DNA from: CAZKTS01 sp964555735
GTDB taxonomy: Bacteria; Actinomycetota; Acidimicrobiia; IMCC26256; PALSA-555
Assembly: GCA_964555735.1 (NCBI GenBank)
Contig: CAZKTS010000041.1
Coordinates: 1 to 16,114, forward strand
Direction of reading: 5' to 3'
Length of the DNA: 16,114 bases
Shown: positions 7,678 to 15,300 of the stretch, piece after piece
Layout: every line of letters begins with the position of its first letter
Position numbering within the stretch: position 1 is the first letter of the stretch
Position numbers and translations under genes: made by a program
Notes under the pieces: model-generated
The model's input: only the letters and a program-made list of their open reading frames with translations
The model's database searches: none
Told to the model about the DNA's origin: nothing

Positions 7678-8790
7678 ATGCTCGGTGACCCGCAGAACTA
7701 CCTGGCGGTGATCAAGGTCGTCGGCGTGGGCGGCGGCGGTGGCAACGCGGTCAACCGCATGATCGACGCGGGGCTGAAGGGCGTCGAGTTCGTGGCGGTC
7801 AACACCGACGCGCAGTCACTGCTGATCAGCGACGCCGACGTCAAGCTCGACATCGGCCGACAGCTCACCCGGGGCCTGGGTGCCGGCTCCGATCCCGAGG
7901 TCGGGCGCCAGGCCGCCGAGGACCACCGCGACGAGATCGAAGAGGTGCTCAAGGGTGCCGACATGGTGTTCATCACCGCGGGGGAGGGCGGCGGCACGGG
8001 CACCGGCGGCGCGCCGATCGTCGCCGAGATCGCGCGCGGCCTCGGCGCGCTCACCATCGCGATCGTCACCCGCCCGTTCGGGTTCGAAGGGCGCCGCCGC
8101 GGCGTGCAAGCCGACGGCGGCATCCAGCGGCTGCGCGAGAAGGTCGACACCGCGATCGTGATCCCCAACGACCGGCTCCTCGACGTCGCCGACGAGAAGG
8201 CCTCGCTGCTCACCGCGTTCAAGATGGCCGACGACGTGCTGCTCCAGGGTGTGCAGGGCATCGCCGACCTCATCACGACGCCGGGTCTCATCAACACCGA
8301 CTTCGCCGACGTGCGGATGATCATGCAGAACGCAGGGACCGCGCTCATGGGCATCGGGCAGGCCTCGGGCGAGGGTCGCTCGCTCACTGCGGCACGCGCG
8401 GCGATCTCGAGCGCGCTGCTCGAGGCGAGCATCGAGGGCGCCCGTGGCCTCCTGCTCAACGTGGCCGGCCCGTCCGACCTCGGGCTCTTCGAGGTCAACG
8501 AGGCGGCCGAGGTGGTCAAGGAGACCGCGCACCCCGACGCCAACATCATCTTCGGCGCCACCATCGACGACTCCCTCGGCGACGACGTGCGCATCACGGT
8601 GATCGCCGCGGGCTTCGACCGCTTCGAGGGAGAGCGCCGACCCGAGGGCGGACGCCGCGCCGACTCGAGCGCCGACACCGGCCTCGGGCTGCGCGACGAG
8701 CCCGGCTTCGGCAGCGTCGAGGACGACTTCGGCACGAGCAGCGGCGGCGGGGACGACGACGACTTCGACGTCCCCGAGTTCCTCCGCTGA
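7678..8790 (+). CDS. ftsZ: FtsZ, tubulin-like cell division GTPase
   Basis: GTPase that polymerises into the cytokinetic Z-ring and recruits the divisome, 370 aa from the chosen start. Signatures are the glycine loop VGGGGGNAVNRM near residues 17-28, VNTDAQSL, GAGSDPEVG, the tubulin motif GGGTGTGGAP from residue 104, VTRPFGFEGRRR, and the T7 catalytic loop NTDFAD at 206-211, which completes the GTPase site of the next subunit. A short acidic linker follows, then the C-terminal peptide DVPEFLR. That tail is the docking site for membrane tethers, and SepF is encoded about 1.4 kb downstream. Start 7678 is chosen on the Shine-Dalgarno site and the normal N-terminal length; the frame is open a further 102 codons upstream to 7372. 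No gene overlap exists upstream, so ftsZ may have its own transcription. Confidence 0.97.
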   Translation: MLGDPQNYLAVIKVVGVGGGGGNAVNRMIDAGLKGVEFVAVNTDAQSLLISDADVKLDIGRQLTRGLGAGSDPEVGRQAAEDHRDEIEEVLKGADMVFITAGEGGGTGTGGAPIVAEIARGLGALTIAIVTRPFGFEGRRRGVQADGGIQRLREKVDTAIVIPNDRLLDVADEKASLLTAFKMADDVLLQGVQGIADLITTPGLINTDFADVRMIMQNAGTALMGIGQASGEGRSLTAARAAISSALLEASIEGARGLLLNVAGPSDLGLFEVNEAAEVVKETAHPDANIIFGATIDDSLGDDVRITVIAAGFDRFEGERRPEGGRRADSSADTGLGLRDEPGFGSVEDDFGTSSGGGDDDDFDVPEFLR

Positions 8791-8803
8791 TCGCGGCATC
8801 GTC

Positions 8804-8807
8804 GAGG
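8804..8807 (+). promoter_or_regulatory. Shine-Dalgarno-like GAGG before the proposed CTG start of pgeF
   Basis: GAGG is followed by eight bases and then CTG 8816. This spacing is what singles out CTG 8816 among the non-standard start codons possible for pgeF. No ATG, GTG or TTG exists in this frame between the ftsZ stop and 8951. Confidence 0.4.
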
Positions 8808-8815
8808 GTGCCGCA

Positions 8816-9478
8816 CTGATCGAACGTCGGCTCGGCCCGGCCCGGGCGGTCTGGACCGACCGCCACGACGGCGACCTCCGCAGCGATGCCGCAGCTCGCG
8901 AGCGCCTCGCCGCGGCGCTCGGGCTCGGGCCGCCGTCGGCGTGGTGGTGGTTGCGCCAGGTGCACGGCCGGACGGTCGAGCTCGCGACCGGCCCGCCGCC
9001 ACCGACGCCTCCCGACGCCGACGCGGTCGTCACGGCGGTGATCGGCCTCCCCCTCGTGGTGCTGACCGCGGACTGCGCACCGATCGCGATCGCGTCCGAC
9101 ACCGCGGTCGGCGCGGTGCACGCGGGCTGGCCCGGCCTGCTCGCCGGAGTGGTCGAGGCCGCGGTGGATCGGCTCCGCTCGATCGGCGACGGCCCGGTGC
9201 GGGCGGTGCTCGGCCCGTGTGTGCACCCCGAGCGCTACGAGTTCGGTGCCGACGATCTCGCGCGCCTGGTGGAGCGGTTCGGATCGTCGGTCGCGGCGAC
9301 GACCGCCGACGGTGCGCCCGCGTTCGACGTACCGGAGGCCGTCCGGCGCGCGCTCGCGGACGCGGGCGTGGACGACGTCGACGACCTCGGCATCTGCACG
9401 AGCGCGTCCTCCGACCACTTCTCGCACCGCCGCGACGGCGATCCCGGTCGCCAGGCGCTGGTGGTGGTGCGCACGTGA
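8816..9478 (+). CDS. pgeF: PgeF/YfiH/YlmD family protein (multicopper polyphenol oxidase-like, DUF152), probable peptidoglycan editing factor
   Basis: In E. coli this family removes wrongly built UDP-MurNAc-L-Ser, correcting MurC errors; other members act on purine nucleosides. The three expected metal ligands are present: His in RQVHG, Cys in TADCAP and His in VHAGW. DADAVVT, GPCVHPERYEFG and a C-terminal SHRRDG..GRQAL also fit. The family HAGWRG reads HAGWPG here. The start is uncertain: the first ATG/GTG/TTG in frame is TTG 8951, only nine bases before the first ligand, yet family-like sequence (AVWTDRHDGDLR, matching the usual FTTRxGGVS region) continues upstream. CTG 8816 is proposed, giving 220 aa, slightly short for the family. 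It begins 25 bases after ftsZ and overlaps yggS as GTGA. A sequencing frameshift is the alternative explanation. Confidence 0.85.
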   Translation: MIERRLGPARAVWTDRHDGDLRSDAAARERLAAALGLGPPSAWWWLRQVHGRTVELATGPPPPTPPDADAVVTAVIGLPLVVLTADCAPIAIASDTAVGAVHAGWPGLLAGVVEAAVDRLRSIGDGPVRAVLGPCVHPERYEFGADDLARLVERFGSSVAATTADGAPAFDVPEAVRRALADAGVDDVDDLGICTSASSDHFSHRRDGDPGRQALVVVRT

Positions 9479-10143
9479 CCGACGACGTCGGGGTCCGGGT
9501 GGCCGAGGTGCGCGAGCGCATGGTCGCGGCCGCCCGCCGGGCCGGCCGGGAGCCCGCCGACATCACCCTCGTCGCCGCGACCAAGACCGTCGAGGTCGCA
9601 CGCATCCGAGCCGCCCTCGACGCGGGGGTCACCGACGTCGGTGAGAACCGGGCGCAGGAGCTGCTGGCCAAGGCGCCGTCCCTTGCCGAGGCGAGGGGAC
9701 CCGAGGCCGACGCGCCGCGCTGGCACTTCCTCGGTGCGCTCCAGCGCAACAAGGTCCGCGCGCTCGCCCCCTGGGTGAGCTGCTGGCAGTCCGTCGACCG
9801 AGCCTCGCTGGGCACGGAGCTGGCCAAGCGGGTCCCGGGCGCTCGGGTCCTCGTCGAGGTGAACCTGGGGGAGGAGCCCCAGAAGGCGGGCTGCGCTCCG
9901 CCCGAGGTGCCGGCGCTCGTCGACGACCTGCGCGCCCGGGGCCTCGTGGTGGAGGGGCTCATGACCGTCCCGCCGCACGGCGACGATCCCCGCCCCTGGT
10001 TCGCGCGGCTTCGCGCGCTCGGGGAGGCCGTCGCGGCACCGGGCCTGTCGATGGGGATGACCGACGACTACGAGGTCGCCATCGAGGAAGGGGCGACGAT
10101 CGTCCGGGTCGGACGGGCGATCTTCGGTGCCCGGCCCGCCTGA
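9475..10143 (+). CDS. yggS: YggS/PROSC family pyridoxal 5'-phosphate homeostasis protein
   Basis: PLP-binding protein of the YggS/YlmE/PROSC family, a single TIM-barrel domain without known catalytic activity that buffers intracellular PLP. It has 222 aa, normal length. The PLP Lys is K37 in LVAATKTV. Further signatures are VGENRAQELLAK, WHFLGALQRNK (family HFIGxLQxNK), VEVNLGEEPQKAG, GLMTVPP, and near the C-terminus SMGMTDDYEVAIEEGATIVRVGRAIFG without its first residues; the family usually has SMGMS. The start is GTG 9475, overlapping the pgeF stop as GTGA, with only a weak GGTGGTGG upstream. The frame is open back to 8941, but that part is pgeF read out of frame. Its position between ftsZ/pgeF and sepF is the usual arrangement in Gram-positive dcw clusters. 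Confidence 0.93.
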   Translation: MTDDVGVRVAEVRERMVAAARRAGREPADITLVAATKTVEVARIRAALDAGVTDVGENRAQELLAKAPSLAEARGPEADAPRWHFLGALQRNKVRALAPWVSCWQSVDRASLGTELAKRVPGARVLVEVNLGEEPQKAGCAPPEVPALVDDLRARGLVVEGLMTVPPHGDDPRPWFARLRALGEAVAAPGLSMGMTDDYEVAIEEGATIVRVGRAIFGARPA

Positions 10144-10152
10144 GGGCCTGCC

Positions 10153-10165
10153 CGGGGCGTCCCCG
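10153..10165 (+). terminator. Short GC hairpin after yggS
   Basis: CGGGG (10153-10157), loop CGT, CCCCG (10161-10165): a perfect five-base stem beginning nine bases after the yggS stop. There is no T-tract. It may be a weak terminator or pause site before the sepF start region. Confidence 0.3.
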
Positions 10166-10184
10166 ATCCCGAATGTGAAGCCTG

Positions 10185-10190
10185 TAGCCT
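10185..10190 (+). promoter_or_regulatory. Possible -10 element upstream of sepF
   Basis: TAGCCT fits the TANNNT form of actinobacterial -10 elements and lies in the 62-base yggS-sepF gap, after a hairpin. No TTGAC-like -35 is visible about 17 bases upstream. If used, RNA would begin near 10197, leaving roughly nine bases before GTG 10206 or a little over 30 before GTG 10230. Confidence 0.3.
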
Positions 10191-10195
10191 TCTGG

Positions 10196-10203
10196 GGAGG
10201 AGG
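10196..10203 (+). promoter_or_regulatory. Ribosome binding site for sepF
   Basis: GGAGGAGG lies just before GTG 10206, with five bases between the first GGAGG and the start codon. It supports GTG 10206. The alternative GTG 10230 would give the more typical SepF N-terminus (ASLWRRAMVYLGL) but has no Shine-Dalgarno match. Confidence 0.55.
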
Positions 10204-10205
10204 GC

Positions 10206-10907
10206 GTGCAGTCCCGGCACGCGGTTGGTGTGGCTTCGTTGTGGCGTCGCGCGATGGTCTACCTGGGTCTCCAGGACGACGACGAGTACGGCGCGGGCTA
10301 CGACCAGTACGGCTACGGCCACGACGACGGCTACGGCGGCCATCCCGCCCCGCACGACGACCCCTACGCGCACCACGCCGACCCCCGTCACGCGGTGGGC
10401 CCGGTCGGCCCGCCGGGCGGCGAGTACGCCGAGGTCGGCGCGGCGCCGAGGGCGTTCCCGGAGTCGCGCGACGTCCGCCCGCTCCGGGACGTGCAGCCGG
10501 CCCCGGCCCCGGCCCCCCGCGATCCGTACGGATCGGGCGACCCGACCGTCCGGCCCGTCCCACGCGACGAGCCGCCCTCGGGCGTCACGGTCAATCGCCC
10601 CTCCGTCGTCCGTGCCGTGCCCACCACCGCGGCGCGGGTGCACGTCGTCGAGCCCCACGGGTTCAACGACGCCCCGGAGATCGGTGACCGGGTCAAGGAG
10701 AACCAGGCCGTCATCCTCAACCTCCAGGGCGTCTCCCGCGAGCTCCAGCGCCGGCTCATCGACTTCTCGAGCGGGCTCGCGTACGCGGTCGGTGGCTCGA
10801 TGTCGCGGGTGGCCGAGTCGGTCTTCCTGATCAGCCCGCTCAACGTGCAGCTCTCCGAAGAGGAGAAGGAGCGACTGGAGGCCCGCGGCCTCTACCGGCG
10901 CGACTGA
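10206..10907 (+). CDS. sepF: SepF, FtsZ-binding membrane anchor of the Z-ring
   Basis: SepF binds the FtsZ C-terminal tail and tethers it to the membrane through an N-terminal amphipathic helix; in actinobacteria lacking FtsA and ZipA it is the main anchor. It has 233 aa from GTG 10206. The N-terminus ASLWRRAMVYLGLQDDDEY (residues 10-28) looks like the membrane-binding helix. Residues 25-140 form a low-complexity linker, first rich in Asp, Gly, Tyr and His, then Pro and Arg. The SepF domain spans about 143-216: HGFNDAPEIGDRV, AVILNLQGVS, RLIDFSSGLAYAVGGSM and ESVFLISPLNVQLS. The start could instead be GTG 10230, eight codons later. yggT follows after five bases, so the two are surely cotranscribed. 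Confidence 0.94.
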   Translation: MQSRHAVGVASLWRRAMVYLGLQDDDEYGAGYDQYGYGHDDGYGGHPAPHDDPYAHHADPRHAVGPVGPPGGEYAEVGAAPRAFPESRDVRPLRDVQPAPAPAPRDPYGSGDPTVRPVPRDEPPSGVTVNRPSVVRAVPTTAARVHVVEPHGFNDAPEIGDRVKENQAVILNLQGVSRELQRRLIDFSSGLAYAVGGSMSRVAESVFLISPLNVQLSEEEKERLEARGLYRRD

Positions 10908-10912
10908 GCTAC

Positions 10913-11158
10913 GTGCAAGAGCTGCTCTGTTACCTCATCACCGCGTTCATCGTCGTGCTGTTCGCCCGCGCGATCCTGTCGTGGTTCCCGGCGCAGCCCC
11001 GCACGCTGCTCGCCCAGGTCAACGACTTCCTGCGCGTCCTCACCGACTGGGCCGTGCTGCCGTTGCGACGGGTGATCCCGCCGGTCGGCGTCATCGACCT
11101 GTCGTTCCTCGTGCTGTTCTTCGTGCTGTTGATCCTGCGGCAGGCAATCTGCCCCTGA
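10913..11158 (+). CDS. yggT: YggT family small membrane protein
   Basis: Small integral membrane protein of 81 aa, the usual size for single-unit YggT proteins. Two hydrophobic segments are visible, near residues 3-24 and 60-78. Between them lie the family signatures ARAILSWFP, LTDWAVLPLRRVIPP and GVIDLSFLVLFFVLLILRQ. The molecular function is not established; genes of this family commonly sit beside sepF, yggS and divIVA, and in plants a homologue affects chloroplast nucleoid or division morphology. The start is GTG 10913, five bases after the sepF stop, with no good Shine-Dalgarno site, so translation is probably coupled to sepF. A perfect hairpin begins at the base after its stop codon. 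Confidence 0.92.
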   Translation: MQELLCYLITAFIVVLFARAILSWFPAQPRTLLAQVNDFLRVLTDWAVLPLRRVIPPVGVIDLSFLVLFFVLLILRQAICP

Positions 11159-11173
11159 GCTCCACGTTGGAGC
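11159..11173 (+). terminator. Perfect hairpin directly after the yggT stop
   Basis: GCTCCA, loop CGT, TGGAGC: a perfect six-base stem beginning at the base after TGA. No T-tract follows. It is read here as a T-less terminator or mRNA 3'-end structure for the sepF-yggT unit. Confidence 0.45.
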
Positions 11174-11175
11174 AC

Positions 11176-11220
11176 GCCCCGCGTGTCCGTTTCGCGGCGG
11201 TTGGGCGACGGCCGCGGGGC
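11176..11220 (+). terminator. Second, larger hairpin between yggT and divIVA
   Basis: GCCCCGCG (11176-11183) pairs with CGCGGGGC (11213-11220). Inside, CCGT (11187-11190) pairs with ACGG (11208-11211). It follows the first hairpin after three bases and ends seven bases before the candidate divIVA -10. Tandem hairpins make transcription termination here more likely. Confidence 0.45.
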
Positions 11221-11226
11221 ACTCGC

Positions 11227-11232
11227 TAGCAT
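11227..11232 (+). promoter_or_regulatory. Candidate -10 of divIVA, giving a leaderless or nearly leaderless mRNA
   Basis: TAGCAT fits TANNNT and ends nine bases before ATG 11242, so RNA would start within about three bases of the ATG. A TTGGGC at 11201-11206 could be a -35, but the spacing of 20 bases is too long to be convincing. The absence of any Shine-Dalgarno site before 11242 agrees with a leaderless start. Confidence 0.45.
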
Positions 11233-11241
11233 GGTCGGCCT

Positions 11242-12291
11242 ATGGCGACCATGGACATCACTCCGCAAGAGCTGCGCGACATCGAGATCCGCGAGGCTTG
11301 GCGCGGGTACCACCGCGACGACGTCGACGAGCTGCTCGAGCGAGCGGCCGCGACCATCGAGCACCTCGAGGACGAGATCGACCAGCTGCGGTCGCGTCCC
11401 GCGCCGGGTCCGCAGGTCGCGGCACCGACGCCGCCGCCGCGCCCGGCACCCCAGGCGGCACCCGCGCCGCCGCCGGCCCCGGCGCCCGCGCCGGTCGCGC
11501 GCACGGCCGACACCGACGTCATCCAGCGCACGCTGGTGCTCGCGCAGAAGGCTGCCGACGAAGCCGTCGCCGAGGCGAAGGCCAAGGCGAGCGAGATCGT
11601 CGCCGAGTCCGAGGCGAAGGCGACCCAGCTCGTCGCCGATGCCGAGGCCAACGCCCGGCGCATCGCCGAGACCGAGAAGGCGAAGCTCGAGCTCGAGATC
11701 GAGCAGCTCACCACCGCGCGCGACACCCTGTCGTCCGACGTCGACGCGTTGGAGCGCTTCGAAGCCGAGTATCGCGAGCGCCTGCGGGTCGCGATCGAGG
11801 CGGAGCTCGAGCACCTGGCGCGCGCGGCCGGCTCGCCGCCGCCGCGCCCGACGCTCAGCGAGGTCGACCTGCCCGAGCCCACGCGCCCGGTCGCCGCGGT
11901 GTCGGCGCCCGTGCCGCCCCCCGCGCCGGCCGCGGCGCCCGCCACCGAGTCGTGGTCAGCGTCGCAGGAAGGCGCGATCGAGGCCGTCGACATGGGCGAC
12001 GGACCTCCCACCGTCCACATCGAGGCCGTGGCGGCCTACCCGGCGGAAGCCGAGCCTGCGTGGGATCCCGCGCCCGCCGGCGGCTGGGGTGACACGGCCG
12101 AGGGCGGGGCCGACGCCGACTTCGAGCTCGCGGCCGAGGAGATGACCGGCGAGAGCCTCGACGACGACGCGTTCTTCGCGTCGCTGCGCGAAGCCGTGCG
12201 CGACGACGCGCCGCTGGGTGCCACCGACGAGGCGTTCTTCGACCAGGACGACACCGACGAGCACCGCAAGCTGTTCAAGCGTCGCCGCTGA
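11242..12291 (+). CDS. divIVA: DivIVA/Wag31 family polar and septal growth organiser
   Basis: Coiled-coil scaffold that senses curved membrane and directs wall synthesis in actinobacteria, 349 aa. The N-terminal DivIVA lipid-binding domain covers about residues 4-50, with MDITPQEL, the conserved RGYHRDDVDELLE at 21-33 and a first coil. A Pro/Ala linker (about 53-88) separates it from a long coiled coil at about 93-196, rich in Ala, Glu and Lys. The remaining 150 residues are acidic and probably disordered, with two DxAFF or DEAFF motifs and a basic LFKRRR end. ATG 11242 is taken as start; ATG 11251 is an alternative three codons later. It seems to have its own promoter after two hairpins. The stop is 22 bases from the convergent ileS stop, with no clear hairpin between. 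Confidence 0.93.
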   Translation: MATMDITPQELRDIEIREAWRGYHRDDVDELLERAAATIEHLEDEIDQLRSRPAPGPQVAAPTPPPRPAPQAAPAPPPAPAPAPVARTADTDVIQRTLVLAQKAADEAVAEAKAKASEIVAESEAKATQLVADAEANARRIAETEKAKLELEIEQLTTARDTLSSDVDALERFEAEYRERLRVAIEAELEHLARAAGSPPPRPTLSEVDLPEPTRPVAAVSAPVPPPAPAAAPATESWSASQEGAIEAVDMGDGPPTVHIEAVAAYPAEAEPAWDPAPAGGWGDTAEGGADADFELAAEEMTGESLDDDAFFASLREAVRDDAPLGATDEAFFDQDDTDEHRKLFKRRR

Positions 12292-12313
12292 GGGGGCGCT
12301 CCGCGTCGCGGTG

Positions 12314-15300
12314 TCAGCCCACCTTGGTGATGCGGGCCGACGCGTCGCCGAGGTCGAGCGGCGCAGCGCCGTCGAGGGTCTCGACGACGTCGAGCCGCAC
12401 GGCGAGCACCTCGCCCGCGATCCAGTCGCGGTGCTCCTCGACCGCGTCGCGCACGTCGCCGCTCGCGGCCATCTGCACGTCGATGCGGTCGGCGAGCTCG
12501 AGCCCCGTGGTCTTGCGCAGGTCGTTCAGTCGCCGCACCAGCTCGCGCGCGAGTCCCTCGCGTCGTAGCGCGTCGTCGATCGTGATGTCGAGCGCCACCG
12601 CGTAGGCGCCGTCGCGCGCGAGCACGAGCTCATCGTGGGCACTGGCCCGCACCTCGACGTCCTCGGGCTCGAGCACCACGGTCTCGCCGTCGACGTCGAT
12701 GGGGAACGTCCCGCCGTCGGCGAACGCGGCGCGTACGGCCGCGCCGTCGACCGCGGCCAGCGCGGCTTTGACCTTGGGCATGAGCGGGCCGACCCGCGGA
12801 CCGAGGCGCCGGAAGTTGGGGACGACCGATTCCTCGACCAGGCCGCCGAGGTCGGCGACCTCTTCGACCTGCTTGACGTTGAGCTCCTCCGCGACCTCGC
12901 GGCGCAGCTCGTCGGTGAGCGACGCGCCCTCGGGCAGCCGGACGATGGCGCGGGGGAGCGGTTGGCGCACGCCGAGCTTGGCCTCGTCGCGCGCGGCGCG
13001 CCCGAGCGTGACGACCTGCCGCGCCACCGCCATGCCCGCCTCGAGCTCCGGGTCGATCGCTGCGGTGTCGGCCTCGGGCCAGTCGGCGAGGTGCACGGAG
13101 TCAGTGGCGCCCGCAAGGTTGCGGTACATCTCGTCGCTGGTGAACGGGCACATCGGCGCCAGCAGCAGGCTGACGGTGCGGAGGCACTCGTGCAGCGTGG
13201 CGTGGGCCGCCGCGTCGGCCGCCTTCCAGAAGCGCGGGCGGGACCGACGGACGTACCAGTTGGAGAGGTCGTCGACGAGGTGCTCGATCGCCTGGGCGGC
13301 CGCGAACGCGTCGAAGCCCTCGAGCGCGTCGGTGACCGTCGCGAGGGTGCCGTGGAGCCGTGAGCGCATCCAGCGGTCGAGGACGTGGGTTGGCGCGGAA
13401 TCGACCTGACGGCTCGGCTCCCAGCCGTCGAGCGAGGCGTAGGTGACGAAGAAGTAGTAGGTGCTCCAGAGCGTCACGAGGAAGCGCCGCGACGCCTCGT
13501 CGATCATCTGCTCGTCGACCCGCCGGTTGGTCCAGGGCGAGCCGGACGAGAAGAAGTACCACCGCAACGCGTCGGCCCCGCGCGTGTCGAAGATCGTCCA
13601 CGGGTCGATGACGTTGCCGCGCGACTTGGACATCTTCTGGCCGTCACGGTCGACGATGTGCGCGAGGCACACGACGTTGCGGTACGGCGTCGCGCCGAAG
13701 ACCAGCGTGTTGACCGAAAGGAGCGAGTAGAACCAGCCGCGAGTCTGGTCGATGGCCTCGCAGATGAAGTCGGCAGGGAAGCGGCGCTCGAAGTCGTCGG
13801 TGTGCTCGAACGGGTAGTGCAGCTGTGCGGCCGGCATCGATCCCGAGTCGAACCACGCGTCGAGCACGGGTTCGACCCGGTGCGCCTCTCCGCCACAGCT
13901 CGGGCAGGCGATGGTCACGTCGTCGATCTCGGGGCGGTGGAGGTCGAGACCGGCGAGGTCGCGCCCCGCGAGCTCCGCGAGCTCGGCGAGCGATCCCACG
14001 CAGGTGTCGTGTCCCTCGCCGCAGCGCCAGAAGGGCAGCGGGGTGCCCCAGAACCGGTCGCGCGAGAGCGCCCAGTCGATGTTGTTCGCGAGCCAGTCAC
14101 CGAAGCGGCCGTGCTTGATGTGCTCGGGGTGCCAGCCGATCGTCTCGTTCTCGCGAAGCAGGTCGTCGATCCGGCTCGACGTCCGCGCGAACCACGTGGG
14201 CTTGCCCCAGTAGATGAGCGGGGTGCCGCAGCGCCAGCAGTGCGGGTAGGAGTGGGTGTAGTCGACCGCGCGCACGAGCAGTCCCGCCGCCCCGAGCGCG
14301 TCGATGATCGCCGCGTCGGCGTCCTTGACGAACTGGCCGGCGTACGGGGCGACTTCGGGACCGAACCGGGCCGCGGCGTCGACCGGGTTGAGCACCGGCA
14401 GGCCCTCGCGTTCGCCGACCTCACGGTCGACCTCGCCGAAGGCGGGCGCCAGGTGCACGATGCCGGAGCCGTCCTCGGTGGTCACGAAGTCGGCCGCGAC
14501 GACCCGGAACGCGTCCGGTGTCGACCCGTCGTCGGCCGCGGCCACGGCGAGCAGGTCGAAAGGGCGCGAGTAGTGCGCGCCGACCAGGTCGGCGTGCGGG
14601 TACGGCCCCACCACCTGCGCGTCGTCGCCCAGCACCGCCGCCACGCGGCTCGCGGCCATCACGACGTCACGTCCGCCGTCGGTGGTGCGGACGCGCACGT
14701 ACTCGATGTCGGGGCCGACCGCGGCCGCGACGTTGGAGATGAGCGTCCAGGGCGTCGTGGTCCAGACGAGGAGATCCACCTCGGTGTCGACGAGCGGGAA
14801 GCGCACGTAGACCGACGGTTCGGTGATGTCCTCGTAGCCCTGCGCGACCTCGTGGCTCGAGAGCGCGGTGCCGCAGCGCCCGCAGTAGGGGACGACCTTG
14901 AAGCCCTCGTAGATGAGACCCTGGTCCCAGATCTGCTTGAGGTGCCACCAGACGCTCTCGACGTAGTCGTTGGTGAGCGTCCAGTACGCGTCGTCGGTGT
15001 CGATCCACATGCCCATGCGGCTGGTGAGCGCGGACCAGTCCTCGACGTAGCGGTGCACGGACTCGCGACAGCGCCGGTTGAACTCGGCGACGCCGAAGTC
15101 CTCGATCTGCTGCTTCCCCGAGAAGCCGAGCTCCTTCTCCACCTCGAGCTCCACGGGGAGGCCGTGGCAGTCCCAGCCGCCCTTGCGCGGCACGTGGCGG
15201 CCGCGCATGGTGTGGAAGCGGGGGTAGAGGTCCTTGAACGAGCGCGCCCAGACGTGGTGCAAGCCCGGCCGGCCGTTCGCGGTGGGCGGTCCCTCGTAGA

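Noticed and set aside
8941..9474. Upstream extension of YggS from GTG 8941
   Set aside because: This frame is Arg/Gly-rich and overlaps pgeF throughout; YggS starts normally at GTG 9475 with the PLP Lys at the expected position.
11411..11505. Pro/Ala-coding GC-rich stretch in divIVA as a DNA repeat
   Set aside because: It has no regular period; it reads as a low-complexity protein linker rather than a repeat array.
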